Assembly: GCF_015706575.1 (NCBI RefSeq)
Contig: NW_024037064.1
Location: 12,935,606 to 12,999,605, forward strand
DNA from: Patiria miniata
Taxonomy: Eukaryota > Echinodermata > Asteroidea > Valvatida > Asterinidae
Direction of reading: 5' to 3'
DNA length: 64,000 bases
A program made the position numbers and the translations under genes. Shown piece by piece: positions 54,345 through 64,000 of the stretch. The first letter of the stretch is position 1. The number at the start of each line of letters is the position of its first letter. The notes below the pieces were generated by a model. It was not told where the DNA came from. It was given only the letters and a program-made list of their open reading frames with translations, and did no database searches.

Positions 54345-55477
54345 CGTCACCGTTTTCACGAAGAGCTACATATGTCGATTTTGAAGAAAAAGTGTTTTCG
54401 AGATAATCGCAAAAGAAGTTTCTCATATTTTAAAACTGCAAAAAATACCACTCTGCAACAACTTTGTGGAGCAAGGAAACCATCACACTATTCTGTGTGA
54501 GCTGAATTATTACATGAACCCAGTAGTAGGACTTAAAGAGGTTGTGGAATGCTCGAAGACATTTCCGTCATTTTTGGGGTATATGTAGCCTAAGGTGTGA
54601 TGAAATAAAAACGACTATTGTTTCTGTTGTGAAATGAGTACAAAGGTTACTTTTAAGAGCTATTTTTCATTCAGGTCCTGTTTCGACCCGAACGTGCAAT
54701 TTGTGTTAAAGTCGTCGTTGCGGGCAGAGAACAAAACACAGTAAATCGTGACGTAATAAACAGGACTCGTTTATTCTACTCTGCATCGGCAGTCCTGTTT
54801 ATTACGTCACGATTTACTGTGTTTTGTTTGCTGCCCGCAACAACCACTTTTACACAAATTGCACGTTCGGGTCGAAACAGGCAGGACAGGACTTGAAAAA
54901 CAGCTCTCAAAAGTAATTTTTGTACTCATTTCATGACAGAAACAATAGTCGTTTTTATTTCATCACGCCTTAGGCTACATATACCCGAAAAATGACGGAA
55001 ATGTCTTCGAGCATTCAACAACCTCTTTAATTCAGCAGTTTATTATTGAAAATCAATTAGTAAAGATATGTGGCTCTTCGTGAAAACGCAAATTCAGGTT
55101 TCCAACATATTGGCCTTTTCTGTTCAATGTGTTTTTCCATAGGCGCGCGTGAGCACGCGCGCGCAGCTGAAAATGTAACAAAGATATGTGGCTCTTCGTT
55201 AAAACGCAAATCTCATTCATTGACATTTGACCTACTTTTACGTATTTCCGTGCAATGGGTGTTGTACGCGTTCAAAGGGCCAAAAGGTATGTGGCTTTTT
55301 GAGATTTTGGCCCCTTGTAACATTAATGTAACTTGCAAATTAATGATGTTTTGCTTACAGAAACATGTCAAAATGGTTAAGAACATTGTTTTAAAGCAAA
55401 ATATTGAAAAACATCAAATATCGAAAAAATGGTAGTTTTTGACATATATTATATGGCTCTTCGTGAAAACGGTGACG
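54345..55477. mobile_element. MITE family M1, copy 2, with nested element
   Basis: It starts CGTCACCGTTTTCACGAAGA and ends CTTCGTGAAAACGGTGACG, flanked by ATTT (54341-54344) and ATTT (55478-55481). The body matches copy 1 (for example CTGCAAAAAATACCACT and GGCGCGCGTGAG). It is enlarged by the nested 490-bp element at 54537-55026. Part of the interior near 55290-55310 is shortened relative to copy 1. Confidence 0.85.
54537..55026. mobile_element. piggyBac-like MITE in a TTAA site, nested in M1 copy 2
   Basis: TTAA at 54533-54536 and 55027-55030 brackets a 490-bp element with AGAGGTTGT...ACAACCTCT ends. The arms are about 240 bp and nearly palindromic: GGAATGCTCGAAGACATTTC left and GAAATGTCTTCGAGCATTC right. 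The centre carries AGTCCTGTTTATTACGTCAC and its complement. Copy 1 of M1 is uninterrupted at the same place (GACTTATTTCAGC). Confidence 0.85.
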
Positions 55478-55481
55478 ATTT

Positions 55482-56270
55482 GTATAAACTCATTACTGGA
55501 CCAAGCCCAGTCTAATGTGGCTTTCTTAGATCAGATGTAGGTAGCTTTCCAGCACTTAACTGGATCGTCACTCGTCACTCAATTCTCATCCGAGGCAGGC
55601 CGGCTCTGGACAACAGACGGCTCTGGACAACAGACGCACATACATGTACATTGGAGATAGCCTGACTGTATATCAAGGACAAACCACTGCACTCCCACCC
55701 TATTATTAGTATCTGCGAACATATTTAAGGTCTTTAATTAATTAAAGAGCCATTATCTCAGTAGGGCCTGGGCTCATAATACGAACCCTGGAATCCCGGT
55801 TGGGTTCGTGAACTGGGCTTGGTCCAGTAACGCCACAAACTAAATTTGTCTGCCCTTGCCGATTAGTCTGCCCTTGCCGATTTTTTTTCAGCTGGCCAGC
55901 CAGACCACTTGGCAAAGGTGTTCAGCCCTGCTGGTCCCGCCGGCAATTCAACTGGCATTTGGCCAGCGGACCACCGCTAAGGTCGAACCCTGAGGTAGGG
56001 CGCCCTCAATATTATCCTTATTTTCCAATCACATTTTTGTCCGTAACTTCCGTTCCAGCTTTTGATCCAAACTTGACCTGTTTTCCCATTTATAACAAAC
56101 CAGGTTGCCTAAAATACCATTCCTAGTTATCCCATAATCATCCAAGATAATTCCTGTGCGTGATTTTGAATAGTAAGTTCATTTTTGATGCTTTAATTGG
56201 CACCTTTCTGGGGTGATTTGTAACTGTATTGATAATCATTTTAGGTACATGTGTATAGTGACAATCCATG
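55482..56270. other. Non-coding spacer
   Basis: This is a short GC-richer patch (about 55590-55630 and 55880-55990) with CTGGCCAGC words. No gene is recognised. Confidence 0.4.
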
Positions 56271-56788
56271 TACATTAATGTTGCAAGGGGCAGAAATCTC
56301 GATAACTGCATTTTGCGTTTTCACGAAGAGCCACATACATTTTAGCCCTTTGAACGCGTAAAAAACCCATTGCACAGAAATACGTAAAAGTAGGTCAAAT
56401 GAGATTTGCGTTTTCACGAAGAGCCACATATCTTTGTTACATTTTCAGGCACGCGCGCGTACTCACGCGCGCCTATGGAAATACACGTTGAACAGAAAGG
56501 GCCAATATGTCGGAAACGTCAATTTGCGTTTTCACAAAGAGCCACATATCTTTACTAATTAATTTCCACTAATTAACTGCTTTATTAAGTCTTATTACCG
56601 GGTTTATGTAAAACTTCAGCTCACGTAGAATCGTGTGATGGTTTTCTTGCTGCACAAAGTTGTTGCAAAGTAGTATTTCTTGCAGTTTTAAAATATGAGA
56701 AAACTTCTTTTGTGATTATCTCGAAAACACTTTACTTCAAAATCAACATAATATATATAGTATGTGGCTGTTCGTGAAAACGGTGACG
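56271..56788 (-). mobile_element. MITE family M1, copy 3, inverted and truncated
   Basis: The reverse complement of copy 1 begins inside the ATTAATGTTGCAAGGGGC region and ends CTGTTCGTGAAAACGGTGACG at 56788. Three internal copies of GCGTTTTCACGAAGAGCCAC are visible (one with an AAA variant). The other terminus is missing, so the copy is truncated. Confidence 0.85.
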
Positions 56789-57117
56789 AATTGTAGGCCT
56801 ATATACCCAACATACATAACTACTACTAGTGCATCTAGAGTTGACCAAGTCTGAGGGGTATTGTCTTTTTAACTCGAAAACAAGATATAATATCAACATT
56901 CATGATGGTAAAATAAAGATCCATTATTAAAAAAGTCCATTTTGAGCTCTTTTTTTTTCAAAAAGGATGTAATTCAACACTACTCCCTGAGTATTTTTGT
57001 CAGCTCAAAGATCCAACAAAGAAGGGATGTGCTACTTGCACTTGATGGCTTAATTGAAAATCAATGATTAAAAAATACTATTTTGAGCTCCTTTGGTTTT
57101 TCAAAAAGGGATGTAAT
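56789..57117. other. Non-coding; small direct repeat
   Basis: TTTTGAGCTC followed by TTTTTCAAAAAGG-ATGTAATTCA occurs at about 56940-56975 and again at 57080-57120. Otherwise nothing is recognised. Confidence 0.4.
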
Positions 57118-57555
57118 TCAGCACCACTCCCTCAGTATTCTTCTATTCAGTTGAAAACAGATAGAGGAATGTTCAATAATATTGGAAATAAGACAAGACT
57201 TCTCTTGGGTGTCCTTTTTCACTCTGAGAAAAGTGATAATAGGCCCTACAAGCCCTGACAGCTCCTGCGTCATTGGGAACTTTGACATCATAGACAAGGT
57301 TGTCCATGAAATTCCACACAGCAGTAGCCTGAGGGGCATATTTCATTTCAAGTCAAGCACCTGGTGTGCCTTGTAGCACAAGTCTACTGCGCCCAGGAGC
57401 GTGTCACACTCCAAAGCCTGACCCTCGATGATAACGAAGCATTGCCCAGGTCATGAAGCCTCCTAAGATGGGTAGGATAAATGGCTGGCTTCTAGTCTTC
57501 CCATCGACTTTCTTCAGATAGTTGGCCAAACTGACACCTTCCTAAAAGACAGCAT
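57118..57555 (-). pseudogene. Decayed coding remnant, unknown family
   Basis: On the minus strand, a possible acceptor (GTCTTTTAG) precedes EGVSLANYLKKVDGKTRSQP (about 57545). In other frames follow IIEGQALECDTLLGAVDLCY, KAHQVLDLK and APQATAVWNFMDNLVYDVKV. The blocks look like one conserved protein broken by about two frameshifts. I have a weak memory of a 'VDLCFKAF-ILD-Y-P' motif in multicopy invertebrate proteins, possibly the SAMD3-like group, but cannot name the family. Confidence 0.4.
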
Positions 57556-58030
57556 TGACAAATACAACAGATTTAGGGATATTGTCCCTATAACAAATAA
57601 TGGTCATCTATGAACAACAAATGCCCATTATTCCATTATCTCTATTGATATTTCATATAGCTTAAGGCAAATTCAAAAAGATTCGGGAACAAGTTTGTGA
57701 AATAAATCGTAATCCTTGTAACACAATTACAAGCTTAATAGGGCCCGCCAGTGTTTAGAAAGTCAGACATGAATTGACCCTCTGCTAGCAAATTGGGGTG
57801 GGAGGAGAGGGGGTGGCAATCACATATATGAAAGCAAATGAACAAACAACACAGATGCCTGTTAAGCCACTCTCTTGACAGTTACATGTCCCTAATCTCT
57901 TGGGCAAAACTCCCATCTGCACCGGCAATATAATGTTACATGGAATCTGCTTTAGGTGATGAAAATTCAGTATCGGGTTTTGCCCTTAATCAACATATTT
58001 TTTTATAAACAGCGGTCCCCGCTTATAAAT
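57556..58030. other. Non-coding spacer
   Basis: No gene or repeat structure is recognised. Confidence 0.4.
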
Positions 58031-58316
58031 TACAAGCTGATTTACCCGATCATAGATCGGGTAGGGCGTATTTGTGTTGGGGTTGAAAGTGTGGGGAGTT
58101 TAATGTAAATGGGGGATTTAGTTGAGAAGACATGTAGCTATAGAAAAGCAATTTACGGCGACGCGATCTGAGGCAATTTCTGACCACGTACGATAGTAAA
58201 ACAAAAGATCATCTTTTAAACATCATTTTCGAGTTTGGAGTCATTGAATCAGCTGTTCTGAGCAAAAGAATATTATAGTAGGCTACAATTTTTATTCGGG
58301 GAAGAAAAAGTGGGGG
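58031..58316. repeat. Intact copy of the target repeat (empty site)
   Basis: The sequence runs from ACAAGCTGATTT through CGATCATAGATCGGGTA directly into GGGCGTATTTGTGTTGGGG, and on to GAAGAAAAAGTGGGGG. Its first ~33 bases match 3418-3449. The remaining ~255 match 24991-25245 with only a few differences. It therefore shows the uninterrupted form of the site into which the 3450-24990 element inserted. Confidence 0.88.
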
Positions 58317-59039
58317 AAATTTCAGAGAAGTAGTTTAAATTTTGAGTTATTCAGTTTTGAATTGAGGTAAAAGTATTCCTCTTTACAGAGGTTTTGCAGG
58401 ATGACCAAGGTAAATGTTATTGTCAGTACTTTGATCTATAAGACCAACAAAGAAAGACAACTTCAAAGATTTAAGTTCCTCCATGTACTTCAACGAGTTG
58501 CAATTAAAAAGGCAAATTAGAATCAAACTGTGTCAAAAGATGTTCCTACCAGTATTTGTATGACAATACGAATACGACTTTTTGACACATTTACATACCA
58601 TCAGTAAAATCCCGGTCATCCCGATGCTCTACACATGGTAGTTACATTTCCAAGAATGAGCAATTCCATTTGCATACACTAATAATATGCAGGTAGAGAG
58701 GGCTGGCCACTTCTGATACAGTAGATTTGCCTTGCGAGGGTAGAGTTCAGCATAGTCTGGCTGAATCTGGGCAGTAAGTAAAAAAGGCATCAACGTTCAA
58801 ATTCATGCTGAGACAAACATTGTATTCGTTATATTTACCAATTGAAACCACCCAAACCAGGGGGAGTTTGAAAAGCAAAGGTGATATGCAACAACATCCC
58901 CTTACTTTTTACAAATGTTGGCTTTGACTCCCAACTTGAATTATGTACTTTATAAGCGCATTGCTTTCTTCACCCCACCCGCCATACCTACCAACCCCTC
59001 CCCAAAAGAAAATCCCTGCTGCAAGAAGCAGCCCGGCTT
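58317..59039. other. Non-coding spacer
   Basis: A short inverted word pair (TGTCAAAAGATG / CTTTTTGACACAT, about 58532-58590) is present. Nothing else is recognised. Confidence 0.4.
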
Positions 59040-59480
59040 GGGAGGTATTATAACACTCTGTTTAAGACCGTTGGAAGTCTGGATGGGTGATAATTACCCG
59101 AGGCGAAGCAGAAGGTAATTATCACCCAACCAGACTCATACCGGTTTTAAACAGACTGTTTAATATTGACGGAACACATATTTATTCCCATTCATAAATA
59201 CCTTTTCGGTCAGAATCCCAAGTCTTTTCGGTCCAAAAATCAAAACCAGTCAAAAACTAGACGTTGCAACCATTTTGTTCCACAATTTTACTTCATGTTT
59301 TACGAAACACCCCTCCGACTATAATATGGAATGCCCCACCACTTTATAAGGACAATTGCGCACGCATCGTGCGTACTGGGCGATGTCATACAATACGCAT
59401 CTGGGCTGGTGTAGTGTGAATTTTGAACCATGAAATACTGATTCACTGGTAGTATTGCGCATGCATTCGTGAGGAATGTG
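59040..59480 (-). repeat. Dispersed repeat R1, copy 2 (inverted)
   Basis: Reverse-complement counterpart of 7890-8360. It begins with the hairpin (about 59056-59158, arms with GTCTGGATGGGTGATAATTA and TAATTATCACCC). It continues through ACACATATTTATTCCCA, CCATTTTGTTCCAC and GAATGCCCCACCACTTTATA to GCATGCATTCGTGAGG. Confidence 0.7.
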
Positions 59481-60950
59481 AACGTTCAACCGATGTAATG
59501 TTAAAAGACACCAAATTACATGACAGTCCAATTTTTTTATGTGACACTTGAAAAGTGTTTAAGACCAGCTAGCCATGTCTTTATAATCCGTTTAAGACTG
59601 ACCTCGTGACGGGCTCTCGACCAATAGAAATTGGTAAGCTGTCTTAGGTATTTATTGTAGGGGCACGACATTTTATAATAGCACATCCAAGGTCAGCCGC
59701 TTAATTAGTGGGACTGGCAAGGTTATTTGTGACACCTATCTGGGGTCGTATAGTAGCCTAGCGACGGATATGTTGTGAATGGCGGAATAATTACGTTTCG
59801 GGCCGATTCACCCAGGCACATCGTTGCGGCCTCTTGCCGTGCGTGCTTTTTGCTGTCGCAGGTAAGACTTTCTCTCCTCAAATATGTCCATTTTACTAGT
59901 GTTTCTCGATATAGTTTCAGTGTCTCAATATGTTTAACTGGTGCATTATTATGTGCAGATAACTTTGATAGGGGCAATAGACATGAATATGTGTGATTTA
60001 AGGGATGCTGTACTGGCAACAAAGTTTATAACTTTTGGCCAGTGGGCGCGCAGCGGGTCATAATAATATGCATGTATAGTGTATTGCGCAATGGCGACCA
60101 TGTGTTGTTACTGTACATGTACAATGTCGATTCTTGCTGTTGTGTGCACAACTTACGTGTGTTGTTGGGGCACTGCGCTGTGTGTTTATGAACGCCTGCT
60201 AGCTTCAGCGCGGTGGCGCTGTATTATTGGGGCACTGCGCTGCGTGTGGCAAGGCTCACTAACTATTTTAGGCGCTTAATGACGCAGATTGGGTGAATCT
60301 CTTTCTCCCTTTATTGTAATGGTCTTTTACACACTCCACTGTAAACTTGTGTACATGTATAGAGCATTGTTATGAGTGTCATTGTATAAATACACTCATG
60401 TTGAATTTGACATGTACCTTGCATTTTATAGACCTTGCCGACTACTCATAGATTTCGAGCAGTGTCTTCATATATTATGTCATGGGCTCCGTCGAAACCT
60501 CATTGGACACTGTAGCTATACTACCTTGAGCACTACTCGTCAAATTATTCACCACCCCATCTTATATCAGGGTAAGCTTGTGAATTCAAGGTGTCGATTT
60601 ATATTGCATAATTCCCAGCCTTTTTGAGGAGGAAATAGGAATTATATTATTTATTATCACATGTATTGCATGTATTATCACTGGTTTACTTGTCAATGTC
60701 ATTTCGTTTTAATAGTAGCCAACAAGCTAAATTGCGCGGTGGATAACTACAGCTCTGTTATACACACACATCCATTTGAAAGTGTATTGTACATTGTTTA
60801 TTAATGTATAATTGACAAACTGGTGAGACTGAGTGTATAGTTTTGACAAACAACTGACACTTATTGTTTATTCTTTCTTTTATTAACAGGTTTTTTTTAT
60901 TGGGATTGTATATCATTAGGGTACATCAGCTGGAATAAAATTTAATCAAG
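59481..60950. other. Possible LTR or promoter sequence; no gene recognised
   Basis: A good donor (TCGCAG|GTAAGA) at about 59860 follows a CpG-richer stretch, and a TATA-like TTGTATAAATACAC lies near 60384. This region may include the LTR of the Gypsy fossil that follows, which would end near 61059. No second LTR is in the window to define its start. Confidence 0.3.
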
Positions 60951-60959
60951 CATTGTATA

Positions 60960-63450
60960 TCTAAGAGTGCTGCGTCCAAGTTTTTTCGGGCTCCCTATCC
61001 ACCTCATCGTAGATGGACCATCAGCCTTGGATTGGCCCAGGGTCGACCATACTACTACAGAAAATGGCGTCGTAGACAGGATACAGGGGCTCTAGTCGAC
61101 GCAAGAGCATCAAGATAATATTGTTTATATTTGGAACAAAAAAAAACTCTGATATATAAATTTATTAGTCTCAGTGGTGTTAAAAAAAAATTGGTTGGTG
61201 CTCAGATTTAGCTGTCTATTCAAAGGCACTGTATGACATCATTGGAAGTCTATGTTTATGTAAATGATTTATAGTGTTGCAGGTCACTTATGTAGTTTGG
61301 AGTAGTAAATAATAGAACACCTTTATACAAGTATAAAAATTAGGTGTATCCTGATTCTAACGCTCAAAATCGCGCTCGGTGATTTAGATACCTACGCGAG
61401 ACAACTAGGTCTCTCGGGAAAAAAGTTGGTTAGCACGGCTATAGACCACCTGGGGTGAGGCCAAGGAGGAGGTCCTCTGCTGTCCTGCAACAGAAAAAGA
61501 GAATTTTGAAGGACTTTCGGCGCTACTAATGCGTAGGTTTGGCTCTCCGGAGTCTGTTTAGTCACTTAATGCTTCCTTTTACAGTCGTGTCCAGGAAGAT
61601 GGTGAAACATTGGCGGAGTATAGCAGGGCTCTCATGCGTCTGTATGGCAAAATAGAGTCGACCGTTGAGGGATCCCATGAAAAGGGAGCTGTTGTCCAAT
61701 TGAAGGAGAAGGCCCTAAGGGAACAACTAATTCGGGGTGTTAGAGATGTTTCAGTACGGAGAGACTTTCGGAAGTTGACGTTGGACCGTCCAGATGTCTC
61801 TTTCTATGATTTGCGAGAATTGGCTCTGAGTCTGCTTGCTGATGCCGACGAGGTTCCTGGGGAAGTAGACCTGCTCTCAGTCGAAAAGGGGCGAAGCCGA
61901 AACCCAGGTGGAGCAATAGGGTCTACGTATATCCATAATTCTGGTGTAGATAATCAAAAGTTGCTTTCAGAGCTACTGAAAGGACAGAAACAACTTCAAA
62001 CAGCTGTCCAGGTACTGGTCCAGCAGCAGACTCCGATGAGTACTCAGCTGCAGAGTGTTTCAAACTCTCTGCAGTCCTGCTTTATCAAGTCTCAGGCCCA
62101 GGAGCGAAGGAAGAACAACCGGAACCCAGTGACTTGCACCTTCTGCCACAAACAAGGGCACTCGGAAGAGAAATGCTACGCTAAAAGGCGCGCCCAAGAC
62201 GCCAGCAACAAAGAAGCAACATCGGGGCAGGCTTCCCCATCGGGAAACGCCCCGCCTCCGTCTTAAACAGGCACTATGGCGGAGGACTTAGTTGTGCCCA
62301 CCAGTCACAGAAATCCTGAGCCACGAAGTACCAATTGTGATGATGATTTTACAGGAAGACTTTTCCTTAGATGTTTATAGGATAATGAATATGGACGACC
62401 ACAGGAAGCTCCTTTCGAGCAGCCCTACTGCCAAAGTTTGCATTCATGGGGTTCCAGTTTGCCGTGTATTAGACACGGGTGCAGAAACGTCCTTGATTTC
62501 CTCCAAATTTTATCACAGTCGGTTAGCTTCAAAGGTGGGGACATTAAATGAGGTGGGCACATACATCAATTTGCTGGGAGCAAATGGTCTACGTATTCCA
62601 GTGGAAGGGTTTCTTGAGGCCCCCATTAAGGTGTTGGGACATGAGTTTACAGCCAGCTTCTTAGTTACTAGACAGGAAGCTTCGGACTCTGGTGGTAGGC
62701 GGGATACATATCCTGTCCTATTGGGTTGCAATATTTTGAGAATGTTGTCTGCTGGGATTCCGCATCACAACGTTCGCTCACTGGGCTCAGATTGGGATTT
62801 CGCCCTACCTTGGTTCAAGTCGTTTGACTGCAACCGTGACAAAGTCACGAAGGAAGTTGTTTCAAGTCCCCAAGTTGCAGAAGTTTGAACTCATAAGTGT
62901 GAGTCGGTAACCCCAGCTTGCGCTAAGCTGATCCGTTGTGAGATTGGCACGTCTTGCGCTGATTTTGCAGGGAAAACTGTTCTGCTCAGACCGCTTCAAC
63001 ACGATGTTGACGGAGATACTTTGGGGAATGACAACACAGTCTCTTTATGGCCTGTTGTAGAGGGCATCCAAGAAGTACAAAGAACTACAATCCCGGTCCT
63101 GGTGGCGAATACTGGCTCGAAGCAACTGATTATTCCGGCTCTCACCAGGGTGGCAACTGCCTCAACAGCATTGATGGAGGATCAGGTCATTACTGATATC
63201 CATGCCGACGGCATTGTTGTGTCCACCCATGAAGTTGTAATTGATAATTTAGAAGGAATATCAGGTTGTCCTGCTCCACGGGTGGAGAGCTCTAAAGATG
63301 AACAGGAGCGAGAACATTTCGCTCTTCCTGATGGTTCTTCCTACTTATTTCCTCCAGGTATTAGTGTGCGAGGCATGACTGGTGACGAAGCACTGGCAGT
63401 GGTTTCCTTGATTAGGAAGCACGAAGGACCTTTTTCATTAGGGCCTTATG
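60960..63450 (+). mobile_element. Second Ty3/Gypsy-type fossil, 3'-truncated
   Basis: A primer-binding-like TGGCGTCGTAGACAGGAT lies at 61065. A gag region follows (clearest 61610-62266) with LREQLIRGVRDVSVRRDF and a CCHC knuckle CTFCHKQGHSEEKC near its end. A protease region follows (about 62440-62760, VCRVLDTGAETSLIS ... YPVLLGCNI), then the pre-RT spacer up to ...EGPFSLGPYDL (about 63447). Reverse transcriptase, RNase H, integrase and 3' LTR are absent because the element stops where an unrelated gene fragment begins. A few breaks separate the coding blocks. It is better preserved than the 31-kb element. Confidence 0.82.
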
Positions 63451-63907
63451 ATTTGTGTTGCATACGCGCCAAAGGGCATCCAGATTGCGAGCATCCCTGA
63501 GCTGCGATGGCATCTTTTCTGCAAGCATATGGCTGAAAGTGACAAGCTGCCTCCCACCCTTGGTGCTCTCAAGCAGCACATCCACCGAGTCCAGATCCAG
63601 GCCACAGTATGGGGCCAGGCAAGCATTGCTCAGCAGCAGTTCCTGGATCCGCTGCAGCATGGCTTCTACAAGGACACAGCAGCTGTTCAGGTGAAGCCAA
63701 TCACAAGTAAGGTCCTCCCAGCCCCCAAGGCCATCATTGAGATGGTGATGCCAGTGCAGAGCAGACTGTTCAACATCTCGATGCTCTTGCAGGTCCAAGA
63801 ACTTATCATGCACAGACCTCTGCCAGTGCAGCACCAAGTGCCAGAATGATGAGGACTCTAGGAATGACTTGTTGCCGACCAGTGACAGTGATGATGATGA
63901 TGTGTAA
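63451..63907 (+). pseudogene. C-terminal fragment of a Cys-rich (CXC-like) multicopy gene
   Basis: The fragment reads IPELRWHLFCKHMAESDKLP then PTLGALKQHIHRVQIQATVW in one frame. From about 63742 another frame continues CQCRADCSTSRCSCRSKNLS and CTDLCQCSTKCQNDEDS, ending in an Asp-rich tail (SDSDDDDV) at a TAA at 63907. The 'LPPTxGALxxHIxR' block followed by APKAIxE and a CxC...CxC...C tail is the C-terminal end of an uncharacterised gene family that is multicopy in invertebrates. The tail resembles tesmin/TSO1 CXC motifs. One frameshift separates the two blocks. The 5' part is missing because the Gypsy fossil joins directly at about 63450. Confidence 0.55.
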
Positions 63908-64000
63908 AGATTCTGCTATATAACAAAGATTTTGTTATACCACACTTATTTTGTCATGCTATCATGATATTGAAGTTGTCCAAGAAGCTGCCTAGACATG

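Overview
This is animal nuclear DNA: intron-bearing genes with GT-AG junctions, long AT-rich gaps, microsatellites, and many transposon families of kinds typical of invertebrates. The many TAGGCCTA-like and ACATGT-like words, together with the element families (CACTA/EnSpm, hAT, piggyBac-like, Ty3/Gypsy, Polinton, DUF6589 and SAMD3-like multicopy genes), suggest a marine invertebrate. An echinoderm or other non-vertebrate deuterostome is plausible, but the species cannot be fixed from this window. There are no bacterial-style operons and no rRNA. I see little that looks like single-copy housekeeping sequence.

The main structure is an apparent 21.5-kb CACTA/EnSpm-type transposon at 3450-24990. 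It starts CACTGTAA and ends TTACAGTG. At each end it has a 0.55-1 kb belt of TGTTTA/TAAACA subterminal repeats. On the plus strand it carries a single-exon, 822-codon TNP2-like transposase (9313-11781) and a multi-exon gene (8447-22443) whose product combines a CIDE-N-like domain with a C-terminal region of the 'SAMD3-like' multicopy family. The transposase lies in the first large intron of that gene. The two flanks (3418-3449 and 24991-25245) are contiguous, uninterrupted, in a second copy of the target repeat at 58031-58316. That copy is a natural paralogous empty site.

Layout. 1-3450: decayed Cys-rich gene, a TA-flanked MITE, a 29-bp-arm hairpin. 3450-24990: the CACTA element, itself loaded with foldback elements and containing an exceptional nested palindrome (12511-12862). 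24991-27210: the target repeat in tandem and inverted arrangement. 27210-29340: little recognisable. 29280-31081: a minus-strand DUF6589 gene split by a 647-bp MITE with a 4-bp target duplication. 31100-34450: Ty3/Gypsy fossil; a related LTR at 40205-41203 carries a further insertion. 34450-40200: mostly non-coding, a long-TIR MITE and a C2H2 ORF. 42229-44100: NotI-palindrome array and a 1.56-kb long-inverted-repeat element. 46360-48945: MITE and a decayed multicopy gene. 49395-50400: Polinton fossil. 51245-54338: minus-strand hAT (ZNF862-like) remnant with a minisatellite in an intron. 54345-56788: two more copies of the 647-bp MITE family, one split by a TTAA-flanked piggyBac-like MITE. 57118-57555: decayed coding remnant. 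58031-59500: empty-site repeat and an inverted dispersed repeat. 60960-63907: second Gypsy fossil that breaks into a Cys-rich gene fragment.

All functional assignments come from reading motifs and splice signals by eye. No database search was possible. Family names rest on remembered family signatures.
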